Below are positions 35,051-46,699 of a stretch of 64,000 nt of DNA, piece by piece. The DNA lies in NCBI GenBank assembly GCA_030686995.1, contig CM060697.1:108136706-108200705 (forward strand), read 5' to 3'. The translations under genes were made by a program, and so were the position numbers. Within the stretch, counting starts at the first letter, position 1. The number at the start of each line of letters is the position of its first letter. The notes under the pieces were generated by a model that saw only the letters and a list, made by a program, of their open reading frames with translations, was not told the origin of the DNA and made no database searches. Source of the DNA: Artemisia argyi. Taxonomy: Eukaryota > Streptophyta > Magnoliopsida > Asterales > Asteraceae.

Positions 35051-35111
35051 GCGTTTGGAAGAATCCCCATCAACCTAGAAACTTGTTGATTTGCATAGAA
35101 ATCATAAGTTT

Positions 35112-35120
35112 ATGGGAGGA
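35112..35120 (+). promoter_or_regulatory. Putative polypurine tract
   Basis: ATGGGAGGA lies one base before a TGTTGGGAATTATAC start typical of a Copia LTR, and 62 bases after the accessory frame. Confidence 0.45.
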
Positions 35121-35121
35121 T

Positions 35122-35600
35122 TGTTGGGAATTATACTAACAGTTACCACTGTTAAGCATGGAAGATGCCACTGCTGAAGAATGCACTAGCAATGGAAACT
35201 CATTACCACTGCTAGTACATAATATTACCACTGCTGCAGGATAATTGTTAGGAAACGTGTATTTAGATAAGTATAGAAAAGATCTTGTGTATATTCTATT
35301 ATTCTCAGTTAATACTTATCTTGTAAAGGACTCCTTGTGTCATATAAAAGGAGGTCCTAGGTTTAGGTTTATACACATATCAATTAGAGAGCTTCAAGGT
35401 GTAACCCTAGTGATAAGCTAGATCATTTGTATTATTATTCTTAATAATATTGGAGCTCAACGTTTGGTTAATATTCTGTGTTCATACAACTGTTCTCACT
35501 CACATACAAACTCACAAACAAACATACAAACAAATCTTCTAAGTATTAATAAGTATATTCCGCATACTTGTTAGTATCATTCAAAGTATCAGTATAACAC
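35122..35600 (+). mobile_element. Probable 3' LTR of the Copia-type element carrying copy 2
   Basis: It starts TGTTGGGAATTATACTAACA. It contains a TATA-like CATATAAAAGG at 35341-35351 followed by a plausible transcript start and leader ending in (CACA)-rich sequence. The right boundary is approximate. No matching 5' LTR or pol gene was found upstream, so the element is 5' truncated or rearranged. Confidence 0.45.
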
Positions 35601-36529
35601 AAGTCGTGTGTTTAGATCCATCAATTTTCATAGAAGATCTTATATTATCACAGTTATTTCAGAAAGACCTTATATTGTTAATGGGGTGAATCCTCTTATC
35701 TAGAAAACTTATGTTGGTCAAAGATTATAAGATGATGAGTTTGTACTATTGTTAAGATGTGGCGAAAAAAGTGTGGATTCATTGACTATATAGGCTGAAC
35801 TTCACACAATCTTGTCAAGTACAAAGTCATACTCATGCCTATGGCAAAAAGATCATGGGAAGTGACACTAGGCTACACTAGACACTTGCATTATATGTAT
35901 ATAAGTATATTGTACTTTAACGTCAACTTGTATACGCTGAGCTTCAGTGTTATACCTAGGAGACAGGAGTAGTGAAGTATGGCTTTTGAAAGTTTAAATT
36001 AATATGGGTGTACATATGCGTTTCACTAAATATATTACTCCCTCTTTTAAAGGCAAAGGTTGAATAGATAAACATAGTTTATTAGAAGTCATGGGTTGAC
36101 GATCAAATGCGAATGTAATCTTTAACAAGACAAATTCTAGGAAACTTATGTACCTGATTAGATTTCATTGTACATTTTAGTGATTACACATTGGAAATAA
36201 ACTCAGGTTAGTATCCTACTATCCTTTCAGAAAGGCCAAATGTTATTAGTCAACATGCCATTGCAAGTGTAGGAATGTAAGAAAAATATCCAAAATTAAC
36301 ATATGATCATAACTATATATGAGAATTATGTGCAACTTTTTTTTATTTTTTTTTTATTTTTTTTTTCTCTTGCTTGTTTAAAGCTTTAGGCTTAGTGATA
36401 ACTGCTTATATGATCCTATTTAGGGACAATAATTGTGAACATGAAACGTACGAAACTTGGTTCATGTCAACATAGGAGAACTTGGATATCTTAACCTTAA
36501 TTGTTAACACCAAACAAATACTTTTTATA
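35601..36529. other. Non-coding DNA
   Basis: No gene or recognisable element was found. Confidence 0.3.
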
Positions 36530-36612
36530 CAAAACCTATATTAACTGATAAAAACAAAAAGGGTGAAACTTTTGATACAAAAACTATATTAACTGATAAA
36601 AACAAAAAAGGT
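36530..36612. repeat. Tandem duplication of about 50 bp
   Basis: ACTATATTAACTGATAAAAA occurs twice with CAAAAA.GGTG following each copy. Confidence 0.6.
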
Positions 36613-36702
36613 GCATTTGTATAAATATTCAATCAAACACAGACAAATACTTGGGGGGCATTTGGATATTTTAATACTAATTTTGAACATGAAACCTAAT
36701 AG

Positions 36703-36707
<5 letters not shown>

Positions 36708-36787
<80 letters not shown>
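36708..36787. repeat. (TAA)n microsatellite
   Basis: About 26 perfect TAA repeats. The apparent poly-Ile frames across it are artefacts. Confidence 0.95.
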
Positions 36788-36789
<2 letters not shown>

Positions 36790-36949
36790 CCTAATCGTTA
36801 AAAAAACCATAAACTTACATCAACACGGTGAAAACGGGGAGCCATTGGACGTAACCCCAAATCTGATCTACTTATTGTCGAAGAAATATGAGGATAATAG
36901 GTGTGAGTAACCGCAGGATAATAGGTGTTAGTTGTTGGAGAAGATGAGG

Positions 36950-37030
36950 GTTTGATCGGAGAAGATGATGTGATCGGAAAAAAAGAGGGTGATCGGAAAA
37001 GATAAGGGTTTGATCGGGGAAGATGAGCGT
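36950..37030. repeat. Degenerate GATCGG-GAAGATGA repeat and T-run
   Basis: Units such as TTTGATCGGAGAAGATGA recur four times with small changes, followed by a 22-base T-run at 37041-37062. Confidence 0.55.
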
Positions 37031-37094
37031 TTAATCACCGTTTTTTTTTTTTTTTTTTTTTTAGTAGAAGATTAACAACTGTGTTTCTAAATAT

Positions 37095-37197
<103 letters not shown>

Positions 37198-37732
37198 ACA
37201 TTATATATAACAGGAGGCATTTGAAGGAAATGCCCAGTCATTGTCCAGTCATTGTCCAGTCAATGCCCAGTAATTCAATTTCAGCCATGTCATCTGCCAT
37301 GTCATCACATGTAAACTATTTTTTAACATGTATTTATTTTTTTAATTTTTAAATGAATTTTGTAAATTGATTTCGTATTTTAATTCAAAATTCGGATTTA
37401 TTTTTCAAAAAAATGACACTTGCAGGATTTGAACCTGGGTCTTGGCATCCACACACAAGCATGTCAACCAGTGGAGCATGTAAGTTATTGTGATTTGATA
37501 ATTGAAAACAATTATGTTATGCTTTAATAATAACTACTGCATTCCCTAATAGATATACATAAACCTGTATACATTCCTTAATTATAGTAAAAAAATTATT
37601 TAATATTCGAATTTTATTCATTCATCACCCAAACCCTAATTTTTCCTCAACCCTAATCCCGTATCCTCTAAAAACAATATCTTCTCATCGGTTTGTTTTT
37701 TTATGTATGTCTATTTTTATCAAAAATCTAAT

Positions 37733-37880
37733 CATCTTATGTTATTGTATTTGCAGAACTATGATGGAGGCTTTTGGTGTGGTTTTGTTCGACAAAAAGC
37801 AAAAGTACGTCTCCTTTTTCTCAGAACCCTAATGATCTTATGTTTGTTTATTGTATTTACAGAAATATGGTCGAGGCTTT
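37733..37880 (+). pseudogene. Duplicated exon-like fragment in Helitron
   Basis: Two tandem copies about 105 bp apart (37733-37775 and 37838-37880) share CTTATGTT.. TTGTATTT.CAGAA and continue ATG.T.GAGGCTTT. Each begins with an acceptor-like TTTGCAG or TTTACAG. The source gene is unknown. Confidence 0.4.
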
Positions 37881-38123
37881 GTGTCTATTTGCCTGTTTTA
37901 TTCTGGTAATAAGGTAAAAGTGTAAAATGTCACGGTTGACCTACCATGTTTGTAAAGATATTATACGGTGAGTAGCATCATAAGAAACCATATTATAGTA
38001 ATTTAGTCGCTTTTCTTGGTTTAAATGCAGTGTTTTATGAAACAGGAAGTTAGATTGTTGCATCAAACTATTTTATCAAATGCTTGGATGAATATTTGAC
38101 AACTGTGTTTTGGATTCCTAAAG

Positions 38124-38236
38124 GTACATCACATGTTTAAGATTACATATGCACTGTTGGATGAATTCCATGAGCAGCTGCAAGACCTTCAAAAAGAAAA
38201 GGCAAATCTGTATCGCATACTCGAAGCTATGTGATG
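38124..38236 (+). pseudogene. Captured C-terminal coiled-coil exon fragment
   Basis: An open segment reads ITYALLDEFHEQLQDLQKEK then ANLYRILEAM and stops at TGA. The heptad-like leucines suggest a coiled coil. It has no ATG and sits after AT-rich intron-like DNA. The parent gene is not recognised. Confidence 0.4.
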
Positions 38237-40247
38237 GTTGCTTTTGACTTTTGTTAGATTTTACATAGTGATAGACTTCACAAAGTCCTTGAGTTAGTTA
38301 GCACGGTACATGATCTTGTGCTGTACACGGGATTGATTTCTATACTATAGTCACAGAGGTTCATCCGAGCCTGAATCATGCAACTGGTGTGGAATTCAAA
38401 AGCATAAGCAACGACATGCTAGCTACGCTGGCACCTCTTAATTATTTGAGATATTGTAGATAAAGGTAATGTAATTTTGCTCAAACATAATATATATTCA
38501 GTTTTGTTAGTATTAAATTTGATCATTTATAAACAACATTCCATAAAATCAGTTTTATTAGTATTATATTTCATCATTTATAACTGGTTTCTAGCCGTAG
38601 ATTATAAATTATTATAGAATTGGCTGTTTCTGAAGTGTTGTAAACCCGAGATGCAATAACTAGAGAATCAATTTATATGAGGGATTTTGAGAAAGTGTTT
38701 GCTTAGAAAGATGACGCAATACTAAAGCAGACTAAGACCTGCATTATAAAACGCGGTTAAAAGCATAAGTAGTTTTAAACATTATTAAGCATTTTATACC
38801 CATAATATAACACCTTTTGAAAAAACATGAATAACTTTCTGTGGGCAAATGGTTGTGGATTAAATAATTTTGCTAGATACCTTAGAAGCTTCCTATATGC
38901 TGATCCAACAATCTTGACCCAAGATCTCTTTGTAAAAATTTAACCATATTGACTCATTAACCGGTCCACCCTCCTGATTTACCACCTTTACTAGCATAGT
39001 GACTACTTTCCTTTATGTCAAATCAGTGATAGTTATCTTTTCGAATCAGTTGTATTTATTGATTTTTGTTTTTGATATCTATTGTTATGACTTTAAGATT
39101 TACGATTCATTCGTTTTGCAACACACTGGCATTATTAAAGGTCCCATGCATTTGCCTGCAAGTAGCATAAATTTTTTTTCTTAACCAGCTGCCATTTTAC
39201 TACAGGTATATATTCTTGAGGATGCAATCGTATTGGCGATTAAAGGCGATGTAGATTGCACATGAGCTGATTGAAGAGGCTCAAACTCATTTGGCTGCAG
39301 GAGATAGTGTTTGAATCAAAGGTATACAACACCGTAAGAGTCATGTCTTAATTTTCACCTCATGTAAACCTCTTAACTGATCAACGTTTTGGCCTACAAA
39401 AGAAACATATTTGGAGATATACGATTGCTGAGTACACCATGAAACAGATAGAGTTGTAGATTGCACATGATTATGCCTTATAGTTTACTTAGTAACAGAT
39501 AGAGTTGTATGCTCTATAGATGAGTACACCATGAAACCTAATAGTAGCTTAATTTATACATATGAGGTTATTGCAGCTATGGGGTGGTTAATTATTAGGA
39601 TGGGGTTTTGAGTTCTGACCCTTACTTATATGATAGTAGCAATGGAGGTGTTGTGACTATTGCCTAAGAAGAGAAACGTCAAAGTGTGCCTGACTGACAT
39701 GAATAGGATATCTAAAAAGGATTGGTGCACATACCTACTGGAACGCATACAATCAACAAGGTTGCAATGAATAGAAACAATCACTTTAATGGGCCGATGT
39801 CTTTTCTAATGGCAAGTATTTTGCAAATCGTTTTTGTTTCTAGATGAAGTTTCGTATGTCTTTTTCATCACCGCTACTATATTTGGATTCTACAATATCT
39901 ACAACTGTATATGAGAAGTTGTACCCAGTAATTAAGGTGTGGACATCTTCAATGATGAAGGATCGAGAAAAGGAAGAGTTAGGTATTGGAGGGTTTGGAA
40001 AGTTATAAGTAGATAAAGACATGTTGGATATTGATTATGATACAGAAGACAACGAACCTCTGGAAAACAAAATGGCTAGAACGTCATAATTTATAAAAAT
40101 GAAAAATAGAATCACATGGGTACAAAAAGGTAAAGTTATATAAACAATTAGTTTATATATGTTGAGTTTGCTCACTACACATTATTAAAAAAGCAGGTAC
40201 CATAAAATTTTATTTCTGTTGTTGCGTTGAGAATCCTTAAAAAAAAA
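38237..40247. other. Helitron interior, mostly intron-like DNA
   Basis: AT-rich sequence with small duplications (AGATAGAGTTGTA twice at about 39448-39500; ATGAGTACACC.ATGAAAC twice). No recognisable exon beyond short fragments. Confidence 0.35.
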
Positions 40248-40391
40248 GAGTGCAGGAAAATCCAGTGTGGTGAGATTTGGAGTAGACAAGTACAAGTGAA
40301 ATACATTAATTTTCTCAAACGGGAGAAAAAGTCTACAACGGATAATAGGTAAGTTTTTACTCTAATAGAAAAAGTTGTGTTGCACATGGTA
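40248..40391. repeat. Helitron internal direct repeat, copy 1 (about 145 bp)
   Basis: Starting AGTGCAGGAAAATCCAGTGT, this is nearly identical to 43892-44042; visible changes include GTAGACAAG versus GTAGTCAAG and GATAATAGG versus GATAACAGG. The copies are 3.65 kb apart inside one Helitron. Confidence 0.85.
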
Positions 40392-40485
40392 TGAAACTGA
40401 CATCTAATTTATAATTGTACTATGACAGGAGTTATTCTTCTTTTGCAAAGAAGAACTGGGAAATGGGAAAGAAACGAGGGCAGTT

Positions 40486-40809
40486 TTGAGCCATACCCCA
40501 TATAAAAAGATGACAAAAAGGCACCCGCAATTCATTGAACAGCTACAGGAACGTGGCTTGACATCTATAATAGTAGCAAGAGGTGTAGACGATCCCTCAG
40601 CCTTCACTTGCAGTAGTTGGAAGTCCACATACAAGTCCGAAGACAAGAATGTTGGTGCCCAAATGTATGTTTCTCTAAAACGAGCCAACTTTACACCAAG
40701 AGGTGTTTGGGCGTGCTTATTTTTCAGTTGCTTACCTGTTTCAGAAGCAAATGTTTTACCCAAACTGCTTAGTTTCTTAGAATATAACTACTTAAATAAG
40801 CAATTTTAA
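40486..40809 (+). pseudogene. Exon-like open segment, unidentified
   Basis: A 107-codon open frame (MSHTPYKKMTKRHPQFIEQL...) lies in the Helitron interior. Its N-terminal half is hydrophilic and its C-terminal part hydrophobic, with no recognised motif. It may be part of a captured gene. Confidence 0.3.
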
Positions 40810-40923
40810 ATGCAATCGGTAGGAAAAAAATCATTTTGTCAAACCATTGTGGCTTTACAAATTTTTACTCAGTTTCGTGTCCTTGGTTATTTAGCTACTG
40901 ATATTTCTCAATTTTCTGTTTAG

Positions 40924-41043
40924 CTGGGAGTTGTGACCAAGAAAACACCATGGACACAAATGCACGATTACAATCCAGGAACAAGAATAGAAGTTGCAGC
41001 CGAGACAGCTGCAGCAAGAATGGCTTATGAAGCTACCTGTGTG
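40924..41043 (+). pseudogene. Captured exon fragment with weak GH9-like motif
   Basis: After an acceptor-like TTTAG the frame reads GVVTKKTPWTQMHDYNPGTR then IEVAAETAAARMAYEA. The NPGT..EVAAETAAA string resembles the NPG-x-x-VAAETAAA motif of family 9 endoglucanases, but the rest does not clearly fit, so the assignment is weak. Confidence 0.3.
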
Positions 41044-41128
41044 TTGAAATTATTTTTGTTCTCTTCTTTTTTAAAAAAACATGGGAAAAAAGTCAAAAAC
41101 TGATATGGAAATTAATGTTTAATGGCAG

Positions 41129-41213
41129 GGGAAAAATTGAAATTGCACATCAACAAAGAAGGAATCAAATATGCCACTCTTTCGTACTGGGACACGGACT
41201 TTCTATTATTGAA
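41129..41213 (+). pseudogene. Captured exon fragment with intact splice donor
   Basis: The open segment EKLKLHINKEGIKYATLSYW then DTDFLLLK ends exactly at a GTAAGT donor. The protein family is not recognised. The preserved donor supports a genuine exon origin. Confidence 0.4.
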
Positions 41214-41266
41214 AGTAAGTGACTTCATTTATTTTAGTGATTTAGAATTGCGATATATGTCATACG

Positions 41267-41345
41267 CCAGGTACAAATGAAGGATCAGAAGGATCAAATG
41301 AAGACCGGTGTTATTACAGGTACAAATGAAGGATCAGAAGGGAGT
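41267..41345. repeat. Short tandem duplication (about 51 bp)
   Basis: CAGGTACAAATGAAGGATCAGAAGG occurs twice, 51 bases apart, just after the captured exon. Confidence 0.7.
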
Positions 41346-42143
41346 TATAGTAGATCGCTCAATAATTATAGATGGAAACGTTTCATGCCTCAAGGTTATT
41401 AGTTTAATTATTTTTATATATTGTGGGCTCAGTTACCAGATCAGGGATCATATCATACTGGTGCCCAGATTGTTGCTGGTGTTAGCGCGCACTAAAAAAT
41501 GCTCCTAATTCTCATGTTATTAATTATTTGAATAATATATGTCGTGGTTCTGTTGTTGAAAGTAAGTAGCTTCGCTTATTATGGTACTTTAAAATTGCGA
41601 CGCACATCATATGACAGATACCATATGTCACGCTAACCTTTGCTACTCTATTATTTTGCAAGGTATAAATGAACCATTACAGTGTTCGTCTGCTACGTCC
41701 GTGGAAATAACCATCGCACACAGCTGCTGCGCATAGGTACGCCAACTCATATATTTTGAAACTATTAAATCCTCCTACCATGAAAACCAAACGCTATTTT
41801 TTCTTTCAAACGACATAGAAGATGGGATTTAAGGTTAAGTACATCAAGAAGCATGTATATAACGACTAACATGGTAACATATTATCTATCATTCGTATCA
41901 AATTTTATGAGTCATTTGTTGTAATCTTTTGTCATACTTTTAATTAGACCATCTCCAGTGAACACAATTCCTCCAACGACAAAGAAAGTACACAACACAT
42001 CAACAAAAAGTGATTTTGTCTCTAAAGTGATTTTAGATGTATGACTATAATATATTTATCTGCAAGAAACCTCTTTTATCAGCACATATCTTTTTTAAAT
42101 TGTTGTCTATGTTATTGCAGGGTAGTTGAAGATAGTGATGATT

Positions 42144-42281
42144 ATGGGTCCGGCTGGAAAAATTTTGGATGAAACATCTTGAAAACTTCTCAGACTTTTG
42201 ACAAATCAGGCACTCTCTGTGAGCCATAAACTCGCAATGGAGGCTGGACATGCACACATCACATGTCTCCATGTTGCGGTA
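42144..42281 (+). pseudogene. Captured HSP101/ClpB N-terminal fragment
   Basis: From ATG 42144 the frame reads MGPAGKILDETS, a TGA at 42180, then KLLRLLTNQALSVSHKLAME and AGHAHITCLHVAV. The second part matches the N-terminal repeat of ClpB/HSP101 chaperones (N-x-A-L-x-x-x-H-x-L-A-M-x-A-G-H-A-x-x-T-x-L-H-x-A-V). HSP101 is a cytosolic disaggregase of the heat response; this fragment covers only part of the N domain and has an in-frame stop, so it is a captured non-functional piece. A GTAAAC donor-like site follows. An antisense open frame of 134 codons covers the same region and is probably a shadow. Confidence 0.5.
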
Positions 42282-43891
42282 AACTTTTGTTTGATTTAAG
42301 CATTGTTGGCTGAGTTTGAGTCCCAGTTTCAGTATAAGTTTGATTGATTGACTGATGTTTATCTGTTTGTGAATGTTTGTAGGCACATGGGTCTGAAGAC
42401 TTTGATAGACAGGAGTAAGGTTAGTTTTATTAAACCCTATTGTTAACATGACTTTTCTTTTTGCTGTTAATGTTTTAGTTGACTAATTAACTGTTATGTG
42501 GCGTACCCCTTTCAAGGGTATTATCTCGTGTCTTGTGGAGTCTCACAATTTTTTTATTAGCAAATCTGTTCCAAAGGACTACAAAATTAATCAAGTATAC
42601 TAAATATATGCTTTTATTAACGAAAAATGCTGCAAATTACATCATACTATAAATTACACATGGTCATAAGTTTTCCTATTAGTTTGATAAACATGAGGCT
42701 CATAATTTCATAAGTTGATCTTATTTGGCAACCAAACAAAAATCCACAACCTCCCGTGAGCAAAGACCCATAGTCGTCACCTAAACTAATTGAGCAATAT
42801 CCTTCTAACAACTTATTAACAAAACCATTGTCAACGCTTTGGAGGTATTGAAAGCTTTATTTGTCATGATATTTAAAATAAATAGTTGGAGTAACATAGA
42901 TTTGTATATCCTGTCCCCCATACAATGTCAATTAAGTTAAACCATGTACAAGGTCATTTATGGTAATTGTGCACGCACTATCTCCTTTATGTTGTTATGT
43001 CAAATTTACTTAAATATATCATAATGTGTCAGATCAGAAGGTTCACGATTATCACGACACTAATCTTTTTTATATGATCCCGCTGCATGGTTAGGTTACA
43101 AAAAATGGTTCTAAACTTTCTTCCATTCATGAGAATCTACAAGGAAAACTCCAAAGTAAGGTGCTTTAGGTTTTGTTATGAGTTTTACCTTGAATGGTAT
43201 CTTAGTTTTGTACTACCTATGAAATGAAAGTATGTTTTTCGACTCTTGATTATAAAGCTTATTTGGTTCTAATATTGCAGTTCCATGTTAGCAATGGTAA
43301 AACACAATGACGCTTAGAAATCAAGTAACAAGGTGCAAATGAAGTTCAAATTTGAGGATCTTTTTGACTGATTAGATTGGGTTGCGCCTTCTTTCCCCAA
43401 AATCCTAATAAACAAGTAAAAAACAAAATCACAGGTCTTTCCGAAAAGGTATGTCATCTACACATTTGTTTGAACAATTATTTTCCATTAACTAGGTGTG
43501 CGGTGTTTGGATGTATGTTTTGAGAGATCATCCAACATCACTATATATTTGGCTGCATTTGCTTTTAAATTAGCAGCAACATCAATTCTAAATCTACACC
43601 GTTATGCTATGATCAGTTTCAGTTCTATTGTTAAACACATCAGTAAAATTTGTTATTTATCTATCTATATAAAACTTACCACCTGTACAATGTGGTCTTG
43701 GTAAATGTTACTTAAAGTATCAGTCCACAAAAGGGACATTTGAAGTCAATAAAAAAGATAAGTAACAGCAAGTGAACCAGTCACAATCCACAAAAGCATA
43801 ATTAAATTATGGTTTGGAAGGCTTTTCAAAAAAAATAATAACAATAAAATAAAATTATGGTTTGGCACAATGTTCAGATTCTCAGTAAGGA
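42282..43891. other. Helitron interior without recognised exons
   Basis: AT-rich intron-like sequence. No motif or gene could be supported. Confidence 0.3.
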
Positions 43892-44042
43892 AGAGTGCAG
43901 GAAAATCCAGTGTGGTGAGATTTGGAGTAGTCAAGTACAAGTGAAATACATTAATTTTCTCAAACGGGAGAAAAAGTCTACAACGGATAACAGGTAAGTT
44001 TTTACTCTAATAGAAAAAGTTGTGTTGCACATGGTATGAAAC
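43892..44042. repeat. Helitron internal direct repeat, copy 2
   Basis: Second copy of the approximately 145 bp block at 40248-40391, in the same orientation. After the block (ATGGTATGAAACTGA) the sequences diverge. Confidence 0.85.
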
Positions 44043-44053
44043 TGATTATTTGA

Positions 44054-44258
44054 CCTACAGAATCTATTTATCCATTTTGCAACAATTAGATAATTAGTAT
44101 CAACAAGTATATCCAAACAAAAGTACATCATTCATAAAATTAAGATAAGAACAAGATTTTATTTACCTTTAAAAGAGGAACGGGAGGACTTTCTTGACCA
44201 GGTTGGGGATGTCACTTAAGAATATATTATCCATTTTGCAACAATTAGATAATTAGCC
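44054..44258. repeat. Short direct repeat pair
   Basis: ATCCATTTTGCAACAATTAG followed by ATAATTAG occurs at about 44070 and again at 44230. Confidence 0.65.
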
Positions 44259-44332
44259 CATGTATTACTCCAACATGCTCAATCTTCAGCCTTTATATAA
44301 TCGATGGTGCAACTTACACTAGCATACCATTA

Positions 44333-44489
44333 AGTTGTATTCATGGAACAAATGTACGTGACTCATTACATGTGAGCCTATACAGTAAAGTCGAATATTT
44401 AATTGTGATTAAGTTGTATTCATGAAACAAATGTATGTGACTCATTACATGTGAGCCTAATACAGTAAAGTCTAATATTTAATTGTGGA
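44333..44489. repeat. Tandem duplication of about 78 bp
   Basis: Two head-to-tail copies containing TTAAGTTGTATTCATG, GTGACTCATTACATGTGAGC and CAGTAAAGTC. They differ at only a few positions. Confidence 0.8.
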
Positions 44490-45742
44490 TTCAATTTGAT
44501 TAATTTGTTAGTTGATAGGAATCAATGGAACTGGGATGAATTTGAAGGACAAAAATTCTTGGTGACTATTTAGATGGTTTGGACATAAATAACCTCACTG
44601 TTCTCGAACAACAAATGCAACACTTGTGTCTTTGATGATGAAGGTGAATCCAATGCTTTGCTTATATTTATTTGTTTCACAAGAAAAGTTATTCATGTAC
44701 GTTTTTGCACAGCTATTTGATCGTTGATTGTGAAAATGAGTTAAAGAAAAGGATTTTTTTTTCTCTTGGATTTTCATGTAAAGTGACCTCTAAACTATTT
44801 GATAGTTAGATTCAGTTAGTTTTTAACAGATTTTGGATTACTTACGACATGTGCCATGGCCTTTGAACAATCACGTAAATAAAATCACTTTTGTTGTAGT
44901 TACTTTTAAAGTGATTATCTATGAGGTATTGTGTTTCCATTAATTCCTTTTTATTCTCCTAAAGTAAGTTAATTATGACCAATAATTTGAACACGGAAAT
45001 TACGAATGGCTCGACATCATGGCTAAATAAATAGAAGTACTCACCCCTATAGCTTATGCATGATGCTTTTTTGATAGGCACCCATCAACAACACGAGATG
45101 ATAGTTATAACGAATATATAATCATCCCAACCTTTTATTCTAGATATGACAATTATCTGTTTTGATCTATTTTGCAATGAAAAAAAACAACAAACGTTGT
45201 ATACAAAGGAGCATTTAACCGTTAGTTAATTTATTCACCGAACACTTTTCCAACAATTTTTTTACCCGCCTTCTTTCGCTATAGTAAATTATGACAACGA
45301 TAAATATAAGTCATGCCCGCCTATCGGGCGGGCTTTGAAGTCTAGTATATATATATATATATATATATATATTTTAACAACTGTGTTTCTAACAATTAGT
45401 AATTTTTAATATAAAAAGTAATATAAAAAGTAGGTAGATAAAATATTGGGCAAGACTTGACATTGTACTTTTTGTTCATTCTCAATAAGGTGCTTTTTAC
45501 TTTTTGAGTACACTTTTGCTCGTGGATCAATAGCCGCCGGTTGAGTAGCACAAAGGTTGAGTATTTTTATTAGTTATAATAGTTGATGTGGGCCCCAGAA
45601 TATGGACACGTGTCACGTTCTGAGATAGCTTGCGGAGTTGAGTAGATGCGCATGACCATTTAAGGAATTTACTCAAAAAGTTAGCATGGTGGGGACAAAA
45701 AAAAAAGATTTTGTACTAGATTAGTACTTACCTCAATAAAAA

Positions 45743-46300
45743 AAGGTGTGTTTTGTGAGATGATCTGCTCCACCGAACCAATGCCAAAATGGAGGAATCA
45801 CGCACGGTGAATGGGAAGTTGTGATGGCGGATGGCGTGGTGGAGGTCTCGATTATGCTGGTCTTAGAAAAGTCAAAACCACGATGTGCAAAGTAAATAAC
45901 AGTAAGGCTATTGGGCAGGGATGTGAAAACTTCACCAATTCACATAGTATCACGCGCCATATCCCTTGCCTACTTTCCTAGTTCACGCACGAAACACGAA
46001 ACCCAAAACAAAATATGGTGGTCTGATCACCAAACGAAAAAGAAAAAAACGCGAGCCCATGTGTACTTTTTTATTTTGATTATTTTGTGTGTGAGTGTGT
46101 TGGGGTATTTAGTGTGGTATATTTGTATAAAACGAGTATTTTAATAAAAGGTGAATATGTAGTATCCTTGCCCACTAAATGGTGAAGTGAGATGAAGGGG
46201 AGTGAGAGGAGAGAGAAAGATGACATGGCGCTGATGTGTATGGTGAAAAAGCATGCACCTTGCCATTTGGTCTAATATTACGATCCGTGATTTTCTAATT
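45743..46300. repeat. Dispersed repeat A, copy 2 (interrupted)
   Basis: 45743-45905 and 46273-46300 match 29996-30190, with a 367 bp element between them. The comparison gives a filled-site/empty-site pair within one window. Confidence 0.8.
45906..46272. mobile_element. Tourist-like MITE with TAA target duplication
   Basis: A 367 bp insertion flanked by TAA at 45903-45905 and 46273-46275. The empty site at 30154-30156 has a single TAA. The termini GGCTATTGGGCA and (reverse complement) GACCAAATGGCA match at seven of twelve positions. A 3 bp TWA duplication is the hallmark of PIF/Harbinger elements. There is no transposase frame. Confidence 0.65.
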
Positions 46301-46321
46301 GATAGTTTAAAAAAAAAAGGG

Positions 46322-46526
46322 TAAATTGCAAAAATGGTCCTTAACGTTCCACGAATTTGCAAAAACGGGACCGAGACAGAAAGTAGCGCAAAAAAGACAC
46401 CAACGTTCCACATTTTCGCAAAATCGCCACTGAGAGCCATTTTCCGTTAATTTTCCCGTTAAGTCCCACGTAGTTGAGGGTAGTATCGTCATTTCACTGT
46501 TCATACTTATCTCCCGCCAACTTTCG
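46322..46526 (+). repeat. Left terminal inverted repeat of Mutator-like element
   Basis: Starts TAAATTGCAAAAATGGTCCT and ends CCCGCCAACTTTCGG. It is nearly identical to the reverse complement of 49953-50159, with roughly ten differences by eye. Confidence 0.8.
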
Positions 46527-46648
46527 GGGGACTATTTTTGCAAACAACATAAACTATGTACATTTAAAGCTGTGTGCTTTTTCAGGGTACAATAAATCCC
46601 CAAAACCAACCAACGATTGTGTAGATAATTAACCGTCAAACCCTAACA

Positions 46649-46673
46649 TAAAAAAAAAAAAAAAAAAAAAAAA
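46649..46673. repeat. Poly-A tract
   Basis: An A-run of about 24 bases, about 25 bases upstream of the AT-hook gene start. Confidence 0.9.
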
Positions 46674-46699
46674 TCAAATCGCAACAACTAAACCCAGCT

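Noticed and set aside
36589..36910. Poly-isoleucine frames
   Set aside because: Translation of the (TAA)n microsatellite.
42045..42449. Minus-strand 134-codon Cys-containing frame
   Set aside because: It overlaps the plus-strand HSP101-like fragment, which has the better family match; treated as a shadow.
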